From Streptomyces sp. NBC_00414 (GTDB lineage Bacteria; Actinomycetota; Actinomycetes; Streptomycetales; Streptomycetaceae): a DNA stretch of 64,000 nt. A model generated the notes under the pieces. It had not been told where the DNA came from, did no database searches, and worked only from the letters and a program-made list of their open reading frames with translations. Location: positions 8,866,001 to 8,930,000 of the forward strand of contig NZ_CP107935.1 of NCBI RefSeq assembly GCF_036038375.1. Direction: 5' to 3'. A program made the position numbers and the translations under genes. Below, piece after piece: positions 42,414-50,819 of this stretch (positions within the stretch are counted from its first letter, which is position 1; each line of letters starts with the position of its first letter).

Positions 42414-43937
42414 CTAGAAGAAGCCCAGCTTCTTTGGCGAGTACGACACCAGCAGATTCTTCGTCTGCTGGTAGTGCTCCAGCATCATCTTGTGGTTCTC
42501 CCGGCCGATACCGGACTGCTTGTAGCCGCCGAACGCCGCATGCGCCGGGTACGCGTGGTAGCAGTTCGTCCACACCCGGCCCGCCTGGATCGAACGCCCG
42601 GCGCGATACGCCGTGTTCATGTCCCGCGTCCACACCCCCGCGCCGAGCCCGTACAACGTGTCGTTGGCGATCTTGATGGCGTCGTCGAAGTCCGAGAACG
42701 ACGTGACCGAGACGACCGGACCGAAGATCTCCTCCTGGAAGATCCGCATCCTGTTGTCGCCCTGGAAGATCGTCGGCTGCACGTAGTACCCGCCCGCCAA
42801 CTCGCCGTCGTACTCGATCCGATGACCGCCCGTAAGTACCTTGGCGCCTTCCTGCTGGCCGATGTCCAGGTAGGAGAGGATCTTCTCCAACTGGTCGTTG
42901 GAGGCTTGAGCGCCGATCATCGTCTCGGTGTCGAGCGGGTGGCCGGGCTTGATCAGTTCGGTGCGGGCGACCGCCGCGTCCAGGAACTCGCTGTAGTGGC
43001 CCTGCTGGACGAGCGCCCGGGACGGACAGGTGCACACCTCGCCCTGGTTCAGCGCGAACATCGTGAAGCCTTCGAGCGCCTTGTCCCTGAAGTCGTCGTC
43101 CTTCGCCCACACGTCGTCGAAGAAGATGTTCGGCGATTTACCGCCCAGTTCGAGCGTGACCGGCTTGATGTTCTCCGAGGCGTACTGCATGATCAACCGG
43201 CCCGTAGTGGTCTCGCCGGTGAACGCGACCTTTGCCACCCGCGCGCTCGACGCCAGGGGCTTGCCCGCCTCGACACCGAAGCCGTTGACGATGTTCACGA
43301 CGCCCGGCGGCAGCAGGTCCGAGACCAGGCTCATCAAGTAGTGGATGGACGCCGGGGTCTGCTCGGCGGGCTTGATCACGACGGCGTTGCCCGCCGCGAG
43401 CGCCGGCGCCAGCTTCCACACCGCCATCAGGATCGGGAAGTTCCACGGGATGATCTGCGCCACGACGCCCAGCGGCTCGTGGAAGTGGTACGCCACCGTG
43501 TCGTCGTCGATCTCACCGAGCGACCCCTCCTGCGCACGGATCGCCCCCGCGAAGTACCGGAAGTGATCGATGGCGAGGGGGATGTCGGCGGCGAGAGTCT
43601 CCCGGACCGGCTTGCCGTTCTCCCAGCTCTCCGCGACCGCGAGCTTCTCCAGGTTCGCCTCCATCCGGTCGGCGACCTTGAGGAGGATGTCGGCCCGCGC
43701 GGTCACCGACGTGCGGCCCCAGGCGGGTGCGGCGGCGTGCGCCGCGTCCAGCGCGCGCTCCACGTCCTCGGCCGTACCTCGTGCGATCTCCGTGAACGGC
43801 TGACCGTTCACCGGACTCGGGTTCTCGAAGTACTGCCCTCGGGCGGGTGCCACGTACTCGCCGCCGATGAAGTGGTCGTACCGCGACCGGTAGGAGACGA
43901 TCGCGCCTTCGGTGCCGGGCGCTGCGTAACGGGTCAT
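42414..43937 (-). CDS. NAD(P)-dependent aldehyde dehydrogenase (ExaC/AldB-like)
   Basis: A 507-residue aldehyde dehydrogenase superfamily enzyme: PWNFPILMAVWKLAPALAAGN, catalytic Glu in LELGGKSPNIFFDD, catalytic Cys in NQGEVCTCPSR near residue 301, and EEIFGPVVSVTSF. The NQGEVCTCPS active site and the MTRYAAPGTEGAIV-x-YRSRYDHFIGG start are typical of the acetaldehyde dehydrogenase ExaC/AldB branch. The start at ATG 43937 has GGAGG 9 nt upstream. It oxidises short aliphatic aldehydes to acids. The next gene upstream on the same strand is a GAF-domain regulator, a standard pairing for this enzyme. A 7-bp tandem repeat lies in the leader region between them. Confidence 0.95.
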   Translation of the reverse strand: MTRYAAPGTEGAIVSYRSRYDHFIGGEYVAPARGQYFENPSPVNGQPFTEIARGTAEDVERALDAAHAAAPAWGRTSVTARADILLKVADRMEANLEKLAVAESWENGKPVRETLAADIPLAIDHFRYFAGAIRAQEGSLGEIDDDTVAYHFHEPLGVVAQIIPWNFPILMAVWKLAPALAAGNAVVIKPAEQTPASIHYLMSLVSDLLPPGVVNIVNGFGVEAGKPLASSARVAKVAFTGETTTGRLIMQYASENIKPVTLELGGKSPNIFFDDVWAKDDDFRDKALEGFTMFALNQGEVCTCPSRALVQQGHYSEFLDAAVARTELIKPGHPLDTETMIGAQASNDQLEKILSYLDIGQQEGAKVLTGGHRIEYDGELAGGYYVQPTIFQGDNRMRIFQEEIFGPVVSVTSFSDFDDAIKIANDTLYGLGAGVWTRDMNTAYRAGRSIQAGRVWTNCYHAYPAHAAFGGYKQSGIGRENHKMMLEHYQQTKNLLVSYSPKKLGFF

Positions 43938-44024
43938 GTGCTCTGCCTCCCGAGGAAGGGCCGCCCGCCGTTGGACAGCTCTCGCGGCGAGCGTAGGGGC
44001 GGGGAGGTTGCATATACGTTGCGC

Positions 44025-44094
44025 GGCAGACGGCAGACGGCAGACGGCAGACGGCAGACGGCAGACGGCAGACGGCAGACGGCGGACGGCAGGC
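44025..44094. repeat. Tandem 7-bp repeat GGCAGAC, 10 units
   Basis: Eight perfect GGCAGAC units (44025-44080) followed by GGCGGAC and GGCAGGC. It lies in the 224-bp gap between the aldehyde dehydrogenase start and its upstream regulator gene. Because the unit is 7 bp and non-coding, slippage would change promoter/leader spacing. Confidence 0.95.
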
Positions 44095-44161
44095 ACCAGG
44101 CGGTGCGGCGGCAGCGCTCGCCAGGGCAGCGGGCGTTGTCGTGTCCGCCGAGCCGTGGCCC

Positions 44162-45430
44162 TCAGTTTCGTGCCCGCCGGGGGAGCACGGACAGCTCCGC
44201 CTCCAGCTCTGCCAGTCGCGCCCGTATCTGAGCCGTCGGCCGGACGGCGGCCAGCGCCCTCCACACATCGAGGTCGTCCTCACCCCACGACGCCTGGGCC
44301 CAGCACGCCAGCAGATCGGGGTCACCACCGGCGACCAGGGCCGCGCGCAGCCCGGCCGCCAGCCGTCGGCGCAGCCGCACCACCGCCGGGGCCTGGGAAC
44401 CGGGCAGCAACGGACCGGCGTACGCCGCCACCGCCGCCGTGATCGCACCGGCGCCGAGTCTGCGTTCGACTACTCCGACATCGGACTCGACCGGAACCGC
44501 GAGCCGGTAGGGCCGCGAACCGAGGACGCCGGTCCCGAGCAGGCGGCGCAGGCGGGCCAGTTCGGCGCGCAACGTCACCGGCGTCACCGACTCGTCCTCG
44601 TACAGCGAGCACAGCAACTCGTCGCCCGTCAGGCCGTCCGGGTGCCGGGACAGCAATACCAGGAGCTCACTGTGTCTGCGGCTCAGGCGCAGTTTGCGGC
44701 CGCCCGCCACGAGCAGGGCCTCGTCCCGGCCCAGAGCGGTCAGCTGGAGCGCGTCGGTGGCGGCCGGCACCGGGGTGAGCAGTGCCAGCTGGGACTCGGC
44801 CGCGCGTGCCACGGCCTGCACGAACCCCAGGCTGTGCGGATGCGCGAGCCCGTCCCCGCCGGTGATGTCGACGGCTCCGAGCAGCCGACCCGTGCGGGGA
44901 TCGTGCACCGGAGCCGCCGCGCACGTCCATGGCTGGACGCGCCGGATGAAGTGCTCCGCCGCGAACACCTGCACCGGCCGGTCGAGCGCGACCGCCGTCC
45001 CCGGGGCGTTCGTGCCCATGGCGGACTCCGCCCACCGCGCGCCCGGCACGAAGTTCATGCCGTCCGCCTTCTGCCGTGTGGCGGGATGGCCCTCCACCCA
45101 CAGGAGCCTGCCCTGCGCGTCGCAGACCGCTAGGAGGTGCTCGCCGTCCGACGCGAACGTGCCCATGAGTTCACGGAACAGTGGCATGACCGGAGCCAGC
45201 GGGTGCTCCGCCCGATACGACCCGAGGTCCCCGTCGGTGAGTTCGACATACGCGGAGCCGTCCGGCCCGACCCCGGCCCGAGCCGAACGCCGCCACGAGT
45301 CGGCGACCACGGACCGCACCGGCCGCGGCACCGTCCCCGCCTCGGTGAACGTCTCATGGGCGCGGCGCAGCACACGAACCCGCTCGACAGGATCGGCGCC
45401 CGGATTCAGGGCCACCCATGGATCGGTCAA
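44162..45430 (-). CDS. GAF-domain transcriptional regulator of the aldehyde dehydrogenase gene
   Basis: A 422-residue protein. An N-terminal region with SVVADSWRRSARAGV resembles AcoR-type activators. A GAF sensor lies at ~85-245 (GRLLWVEGHPATRQKADGMNF, GARWAESAMGTNAPGTAV, VHDPRTGRLLGAVDITGG). A winged-helix-like C-terminal segment at ~265-345 (LRLSRRHSELLVLLSRHPDGLTGDEL) replaces the sigma54-interaction module of AcoR. Actinobacterial proteins of this design are usually encoded directly upstream of ExaC-type aldehyde dehydrogenases and control them. The target is inferred from this arrangement. The annotated start is an ATG in a TTGACCG context; the ribosome site is weak. Confidence 0.8.
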   Translation of the reverse strand: MTDPWVALNPGADPVERVRVLRRAHETFTEAGTVPRPVRSVVADSWRRSARAGVGPDGSAYVELTDGDLGSYRAEHPLAPVMPLFRELMGTFASDGEHLLAVCDAQGRLLWVEGHPATRQKADGMNFVPGARWAESAMGTNAPGTAVALDRPVQVFAAEHFIRRVQPWTCAAAPVHDPRTGRLLGAVDITGGDGLAHPHSLGFVQAVARAAESQLALLTPVPAATDALQLTALGRDEALLVAGGRKLRLSRRHSELLVLLSRHPDGLTGDELLCSLYEDESVTPVTLRAELARLRRLLGTGVLGSRPYRLAVPVESDVGVVERRLGAGAITAAVAAYAGPLLPGSQAPAVVRLRRRLAAGLRAALVAGGDPDLLACWAQASWGEDDLDVWRALAAVRPTAQIRARLAELEAELSVLPRRARN

Positions 45431-45655
45431 CCCGGCCTCCCGAAAAGTGTTGCGACTTGCCGTGACACGGCTGGTGACATCGTCACTCCGGTGGCGGACG
45501 CGGACAAGCGTCGCGGCCCTTCCGGATCAGGCCCGCTCCGTCCCGTACCGCTGACGGCCTCCTTCTTTCTCCTGGTCTTCTCTCCCGGTTCCCGTGCGGC
45601 TCTATGCCCTCCGCTCTCGCGCTACTCAGGCGGCTCTCGGGTGGCCTTCGGTCGG

Positions 45656-46267
45656 TCAGGCGAAATTGACGAGTCTGATGTAACGCGTCCAGTCCCAGTT
45701 CGGCCCCGGGTCCGTGTGGTCGCTGCCCGGTACTTCGTAGTGCGCGAGGATGTGTGAGCGGTCCTTGGGGATCGCGTACTTGGCGCAGATCGACGCGGTG
45801 AGTTTCGCCGACTCCTCGTACAGGGCGTTGGTGAAGTACGCCGGCTTGTCCACCCAGCCCTCGTGCTCGATTCCGATGCTGCGGGTGTTGTAGTCCCAGT
45901 TGCCCGCGTGCCAGGCGATATCGCGCTCGCGCACCATCTGTGCGATGTGGCCGTCGGCAGACCGGACGACATAGTGCGCGGACACCTGCTTCTTCGGGTT
46001 CTGGAAGATGGCGAGCGTGTCCGAGTACGTCGCCTGCGTCACGTGGATGACGACGAAGTCGACGGGGTGGCTCGTCGGGCGGTTGGCCACCGTGTAGTTG
46101 GACGCGCTCGCCGGGGACCACTCGGACTGCGGGTAGTCGATGCCCTGCGGTACCGCGCCCGCCCGAGGGGTGGGGAGCAGCGCGGTGGAGAGGGTGGCGA
46201 GGGCCGCACTCTGCAGCAGGCGCCGTCGGCTGGGCAGTGAGGCGGGCAGGTACTTGACTCGGTCCAC
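45656..46267 (-). CDS. Secreted N-acetylmuramoyl-L-alanine amidase (amidase_2 family), Tat-type signal
   Basis: A 203-residue exported peptidoglycan hydrolase. The N-terminus LPSRRRLLQSAALATLSTALL has the twin-arginine motif, with cleavage near residue 37. The zinc-amidase fold shows VIHVTQAT (His ligand), IAWHAGNWDYNTRSIGIEHEG and SHILAHYEVPGSDHTDPG (His and Asp). It cleaves the bond between MurNAc and the stem peptide. The GTG start at 46267 has GAGAGGAAA upstream. It is preceded by a formamidase-family gene on the same strand with a 110-bp gap; no functional link is evident. Confidence 0.9.
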   Translation of the reverse strand: MDRVKYLPASLPSRRRLLQSAALATLSTALLPTPRAGAVPQGIDYPQSEWSPASASNYTVANRPTSHPVDFVVIHVTQATYSDTLAIFQNPKKQVSAHYVVRSADGHIAQMVRERDIAWHAGNWDYNTRSIGIEHEGWVDKPAYFTNALYEESAKLTASICAKYAIPKDRSHILAHYEVPGSDHTDPGPNWDWTRYIRLVNFA

Positions 46268-46377
46268 AGGTTTCCTCTCGGGTGGGGGCGGTGACTGCTC
46301 GTCGGGACGGGACGCACGAGCCTCGGGGCGGAGGTTCGAGCAGGTGCCGGACGTGGTTCAGACCCTGGCGCGAGGGA

Positions 46378-47391
46378 TCAACGACCCAGCGCCGCTGCCG
46401 TTTCGCGCATCCGGGCATGCAGCCCCCGATGCGTCTCCCGATCGGGCAGCCACTCCTTGCGGATCTTGGCCACGCAGGTGTAGTTGGTGTCGCAGACATT
46501 GGCCAGCGGCGACTCGACGGTCTGGGTGGCGAACTGGTAGGCGTCCAACTCGCTGAACCCGTAGTCGCGTGCCAGCCACCGGACCAGGTCGAGCTGCGAT
46601 ATTCGGAACGCGTCCTCCAAGGGGCGCGCCGAGCCGGTCGAGATGACGTGCGTGTCGGACTCGATGCGGGGCCAGGGCGTCGAGATCCCCTTGAGCAGCT
46701 CGACGATCACCACCGTGTTCATCGCGCACTCGACGGCGACTCCGCAGGTCTCGCCCTCGCCCTGCCGTGCGTGACCGTCGCCGAGGCTCAGCAGCGCGCC
46801 CTCGACGTTCACCCCGAGATAGCACGTGACGCCGGTCCGCATCTCGGGCGTGTCCATGTTCCCGCCGTGAGCGTCCGGCACCAGGGCCGAGCGCACCTCC
46901 AGGTTGGCCGGCGCCACACCCACCGTGCCGTGCATCGGGTCCATGGGCAGCTCGATCCGGATGTCGCTGTCCCGTGCGCTGAACAGCGCGGTGCGGCGCG
47001 CCCGGTCGAGCTGCCAGATCCACACGGTCTCCGGCAGCGGCGGCTGCAGCGTGGCCGTGGTGTGCGTGGACGTCAGCGCCCCGAACAGCGGGACCGTAGT
47101 CGATGCCGCCCAGTCCCGTGCCGGTTCGATCGACACGAAGTGCACCGCGACCGTGTCACCCGGTTCCGCGCCCTCGACATGGAACGGCCCTGTCTGCGGA
47201 TTGAGGAAGGGGAACTCGCACACCTCCGACACGAGGTCCTTCTCCGAGCGCACGCGCCCGGCGAAACAGTCCTCCGTATAGAGGTCGAGGACCGTGCCCG
47301 GCGCGATGTGCGCCACAGGTGGCGCACCGCCGAACGTCCAGGCGTACTCGCCCGGTTCGGGTCGTACGGTCAAGATCCGCGGGTCGCTCAT
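46378..47391 (-). CDS. Acetamidase/formamidase family protein (FmdA/AmdA)
   Basis: A 337-residue enzyme of the FmdA_AmdA fold: GPFHVEGAEPGDTVAVHF, ANLEVRSALVPDAHGGNMDTPEM, YLGVNVEGALLSLGDGHARQGEGE and ECAMNTVVIVELLKG. Such enzymes hydrolyse formamide or acetamide to ammonia and the acid; the substrate of this copy is not clear. I use the ATG at 47391 (MSDPRILTVRPEPGEY) because the family starts there; the frame upstream to 47508 is Arg-rich without homology. The following region to 47869 is non-coding and repetitive. Confidence 0.85.
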   Translation of the reverse strand: MSDPRILTVRPEPGEYAWTFGGAPPVAHIAPGTVLDLYTEDCFAGRVRSEKDLVSEVCEFPFLNPQTGPFHVEGAEPGDTVAVHFVSIEPARDWAASTTVPLFGALTSTHTTATLQPPLPETVWIWQLDRARRTALFSARDSDIRIELPMDPMHGTVGVAPANLEVRSALVPDAHGGNMDTPEMRTGVTCYLGVNVEGALLSLGDGHARQGEGETCGVAVECAMNTVVIVELLKGISTPWPRIESDTHVISTGSARPLEDAFRISQLDLVRWLARDYGFSELDAYQFATQTVESPLANVCDTNYTCVAKIRKEWLPDRETHRGLHARMRETAAALGR

Positions 47392-47628
47392 GCCGACACG
47401 GCTCCGTTCTGCCGAAGGGTGCTGAAGGGAGTCCTGAGGCCTGCGGAGTCCCCGTGCTTGCTCGGAAAAGCCTCCGTCCTCCTGACGGCGGCGTCTCGCG
47501 TGAACCACGGTACGGGTCTTGCCGGTTGGGGAGGAGTGGCCCGCCCAGGTCCGTGGACAGTGCTGTGACTGTGGACAACTCGGCCACCCGAAAGGGGGAT
47601 CGCAGCCGCCAGAAGCAGCCGAGAGACG

Positions 47629-47694
47629 GACGAGAGGCGACCGAGCGGCGGATGAGAGGCGACCGAGCGGCGGATGAGAGGCGACCGAGAAGCG
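47629..47694. repeat. Three 22-bp direct repeats in a 478-bp non-coding gap
   Basis: Units of GA(C/T)GAGAGGCGACCGAG(CG/AA)(G/-)CG type at 47629-47650, 47651-47672 and 47673-47694; the first two differ at one base. A second stretch (about 47759-47820) consists of loosely repeated GCGTCACGCGCC words. No gene is recognised between 47392 and 47869. Confidence 0.85.
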
Positions 47695-47869
47695 ATCAGG
47701 AGAGAGCGAACGGCGAGCGGGGGACGAGCGAGTGGCGAGCGGTCAGGTACGCCAGGTCCGTGCGCCGTGCGTCACGCGCCGTGCGTCACGCGCCATGCGC
47801 CACGCGCCGCGCGTCGCGCAGGTCGTGGAGAGAGGTAGGTCGAGGCAGGTCGGGGCAGGCCGCCCATGC

Positions 47870-49078
47870 CTACGCCCCGCCACCCACCGCCGCCGGATCA
47901 TCGAGCACGGCCCGCACGACGGAATGCGCGGCGCCCAGCAGCGGGCCTTCTGGGCCGAGTCGGGACACCGACACCGCGCAGGCGGGACCCGCCGTCCTGC
48001 GGGCCAGTTCCCGCTCCAGCGAAGGCAGCAGCCAGGGTGCCAGCCCGGACAGCGCACCGCCGAGCACGACGGCCTCCGGGTCCAGCAGATTGACGGCGCC
48101 CGTCAGCGCGATGCCCAGCGCGGTACCGGCGTCGCGCAAGGCCCGCCGTACGTTCTTGTCGCCTTCGGCGGCGTGCTCGGCCAGCAGCCCGACCCGGTCC
48201 TCACTCGGTTCCAGGCCGGCCGCGCGCAGCACGGCCTCCTCGCCCGCGTACTGCTCAAGACAGCCGCGCCCGCCGCAGGCGCACGCGGGCCCCTCGGGCC
48301 GCACCGGCACATGTCCCAACTCGCCAGCGAAGCCACGCGTCCCGCGCAGCAGCCGCCCGTCCACGACCACGGCCCCGCCGATGCCGATCTCCGCGGAGAC
48401 GTGCAGGAAGTCGCGCGGCGCCTCCTCGTTGAGCCAGAGTTCGGCCAGGCCGCCGAAGTTGGCCTCGTTGTCGACGGTCAGCGGCAGCCCGTCCGGCAGC
48501 AGCGGACCGAGATCCGTGTCGAGCCAGCCGAGGTTGGGGGCACGCACCACGGTCCGGGCGTCACGCGCCACCAGGCCGGGCACGGCGACGGCGAGACCCG
48601 CCGGCCACAGCCCCTCCTGGTCAGCCTCGGCGACGATCCGGCGTACCAACGCGGTCAGTTCGCTCAGTACGGGCTCGGGCGCACGGCCGCGGTTGGTGCC
48701 GTGCCGCACGACCCGCGCGCGTACCTTGCCGCGCAGATCGACCGCGCACACGGCGAGGTGGTCGACGCCGATCTCCGCACCGATCCCCGCCGGGCCGCGC
48801 CCGCTCAGGGCCAGCGCCGAACCGGGCCGCCCCACCCGCCCCGGCCGCTCGGGTCCCAGCTCGTCGAGAAGTCCGGAGCGGATCAGTTCGTCCACGAGGG
48901 TCGAGACGGCCGCTCGGGTCAGCCCGATGCGTGAGGCGACAGCGGCACGGGACAGCGGCCCGTCGGCGTTCACGGTGTGCAACACCCGCGACAGGTTGCG
49001 GCGGCGCATGCCCTGTTGCGTATCGGGCAGGCGTCGGCCGGGACTGCTGGGGTGGGCCTCGTGGAGCGGTGCTGTCAT
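47870..49078 (-). CDS. ROK-family transcriptional repressor (XylR-like)
   Basis: A 402-residue regulator: N-terminal winged helix (RRRNLSRVLHTVNADGPLSRAAVASRIGLTRAAVSTLVDELIRSG region, ~24-75) and a ROK sugar-kinase-like domain (~85-400) with the zinc motif CACGGRGCLEQY and the FAGELGHV motif. ROK proteins next to xylA/xylB repress xylose genes and are released by xylose. The gene lies 106 bp downstream of xylB on the same strand and may be co-transcribed with it, giving autoregulation. ATG 49078 is the first good start. Confidence 0.9.
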   Translation of the reverse strand: MTAPLHEAHPSSPGRRLPDTQQGMRRRNLSRVLHTVNADGPLSRAAVASRIGLTRAAVSTLVDELIRSGLLDELGPERPGRVGRPGSALALSGRGPAGIGAEIGVDHLAVCAVDLRGKVRARVVRHGTNRGRAPEPVLSELTALVRRIVAEADQEGLWPAGLAVAVPGLVARDARTVVRAPNLGWLDTDLGPLLPDGLPLTVDNEANFGGLAELWLNEEAPRDFLHVSAEIGIGGAVVVDGRLLRGTRGFAGELGHVPVRPEGPACACGGRGCLEQYAGEEAVLRAAGLEPSEDRVGLLAEHAAEGDKNVRRALRDAGTALGIALTGAVNLLDPEAVVLGGALSGLAPWLLPSLERELARRTAGPACAVSVSRLGPEGPLLGAAHSVVRAVLDDPAAVGGGA

Positions 49079-49184
49079 TGCCTGAGTCGGTCCTCGTCCG
49101 GCCGGTCCCCTGAGGGCTGTCCTGTCCGTGCTGGCGCCCGGGGAGCCGGCGGCGACCGGCCCCCGCTCCCCGGAGGAGAAGCCG

Positions 49185-50630
49185 TCAGCGCTGATCGGCC
49201 TCCCGCTCCAGCAACGGGGCCGCGTCGGAGATTACCCCGGCGATCCGCGCGAGCGCCGCCTCGTCCCGTTCCCCGGCCTCCAGGACCGGCCCGCGTGCCG
49301 TGTTCCAGCGCCGGGCCACCGCCGCCGGGTCCTCGCCGGTGAGCACTCCCGCGGCCTGCGCGGCGGCGCCGAGCGCGACCAGCTCCTTGGCCTCCGGCAC
49401 CTGGACGGCACGTCCGGACAGTCGTCGTACGGTCTGCTGCCAGGCCGTTCCCCGGGCGCCTCCGCCGATGAGCAGGAGCGGCGCCGAACGGTCCGCGTCC
49501 TCGTCGAGCACCAGGTCGAGGGCGCCGAGGAGCGAGTGGACCGCCCCGTCGTACGCGGCCTGGAGCAGCTGTCCCGCTGTCGTGTCGTGCCGCAGCCCGT
49601 GCAGCAGGCCCGAGGCGTGCGGCAGGGCAGGGGTGCGCTCGCCGTCCAGGTAGGGGAGCAGCGTCACGTTCGTACCGGGTTCGACGGCCTCGCGGTCGAT
49701 GCCGAGGAGGGCGGCGACGCGGTCCACGGCTTGGGTGCAGTTGAGGGTGCAGGCCAGCGGCAGCCAGTCGCCGCGCGCGTCGGCGAAACCCGCCACGGTG
49801 CCGGTGGGGTCGGTGGGCCGCCGCGCCGACACCGCGTACACGGTGCCCGACGTGCCGAGGCTGAGCACCGCGGTGCCGGGGCGCAGCCCCAGGCCCAGCG
49901 CGGCGGCTGCGTTGTCACCGGTGCCGGGAGCGACCAGTGTGCCCTTGGCGAAGGGCAGGTCGTCGGAGTCGCGAACGGTTCCGACCACCTCGCCGGGCCG
50001 GACGACCCGGGGGAGCAGGGCGGGGTCGAGCCCCACGTGGCCGAGTACCTCCTCGTCGTACGCCTCAGTCCCGGACGCCCACCAGCCCGTACCGGAGGCG
50101 TCGCCCCGGTCGGTCGTGCCCAGCCCGGTGAGGAGCTCGGTGAGGTAGTCGTGGGGCAGGCGCACGGACGCGGTGGCGCGGACGGACTCGGGCTCGTGCT
50201 CGGCGAGCCACGCCCATTTGGTGACTGTGATGGACGGACCCGGCACGCTGCCGGTGCGCTCGGCCCACGCCTTCGGCCCGCCCAGCTCCTCCACGAGGCG
50301 GCGGGCCTGCGGTGCCGACCGCACGTCGTTCCACAGGAGGGCGGGGCGCACCGGAGCGCCCTGGGCGTCGAGCGTGACGAGCCCGTGCTGCTGTCCGGCG
50401 ACAGAGACCGCCGCGGCCTCGCGTGCCGCGTCGCCGCACTGGTGCAGCGCCTTGCGCAGCGCGTCCCACCACTGGAGCGGATCGCTCTCGCGGCCCGCTC
50501 CGGAGGACACGGTGTGCGGCGCCTGTCCGCTCGCCACCACTTCGCCGGTGGCCACGTCGACGACGAGGGCCTTGGTGGATTGGGTGGACGTGTCCACGCC
50601 GACGACGAGCGGACCCTCGGCTGCTGACAT
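49185..50630 (-). CDS. xylB: Xylulokinase
   Basis: A 481-residue FGGY-family sugar kinase: GVDTSTQSTKALVVDV phosphate-binding start, VAGQQHGLVTLDAQGAPVRPALLWNDVRS, and the C-terminal LLIGGGARGTAWQQTVRRLSGRAVQVPE with EAKELVALGAA. It phosphorylates D-xylulose to xylulose 5-phosphate with ATP, feeding the pentose phosphate pathway. ATG 50630 (MSAAEGPLVVG) is chosen because GGGAGAG is upstream and the family begins here; an open frame continues to 50765 without homology. It is divergent from xylA with 189 bp between them. Confidence 0.95.
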   Translation of the reverse strand: MSAAEGPLVVGVDTSTQSTKALVVDVATGEVVASGQAPHTVSSGAGRESDPLQWWDALRKALHQCGDAAREAAAVSVAGQQHGLVTLDAQGAPVRPALLWNDVRSAPQARRLVEELGGPKAWAERTGSVPGPSITVTKWAWLAEHEPESVRATASVRLPHDYLTELLTGLGTTDRGDASGTGWWASGTEAYDEEVLGHVGLDPALLPRVVRPGEVVGTVRDSDDLPFAKGTLVAPGTGDNAAAALGLGLRPGTAVLSLGTSGTVYAVSARRPTDPTGTVAGFADARGDWLPLACTLNCTQAVDRVAALLGIDREAVEPGTNVTLLPYLDGERTPALPHASGLLHGLRHDTTAGQLLQAAYDGAVHSLLGALDLVLDEDADRSAPLLLIGGGARGTAWQQTVRRLSGRAVQVPEAKELVALGAAAQAAGVLTGEDPAAVARRWNTARGPVLEAGERDEAALARIAGVISDAAPLLEREADQR

Positions 50631-50819
50631 CGAACTCTCCCTCTTCCGCGGCTCCGCGGGGTCTGACCTGGTATTTTCGGGTTCCAGTCGGGCTGTCACG
50701 GACCACTTTCCGTCCGTTTTCCCTTTTCGAAGACATGTTGTCTCTTCCCAGGGATGCCTCCGCATACTAATTTGTTAAGCGCCATGACGAAATAGTCGGA
50801 GCAAGCAAGGAGCCGCGGC
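50631..50819. promoter_or_regulatory. Divergent xylB/xylA promoter region
   Basis: A 189-bp gap with unusually AT-rich patches, including CATACTAATTTGTTAAGCG at 50763-50781, an imperfect inverted repeat (CTAA/TTAAG) that could be the ROK repressor operator. AAGGAG lies 8 nt before the xylA start. The operator assignment is tentative. Confidence 0.5.

Noticed and set aside
42254..42420. A tRNA gene or attachment site next to the recombinase fragment
   Set aside because: No cloverleaf or T-loop consensus could be found; only hairpins (42255-42270 and the terminator at 42367-42407) are present.
44025..44094. Regular short repeats as a CRISPR array
   Set aside because: The units are 7 bp and directly tandem with no spacers; no cas genes in the window.
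42474..44231. 585-codon plus-strand frame
   Set aside because: It lies fully antisense to the aldehyde dehydrogenase, whose motifs are complete; the antisense product has no family features.
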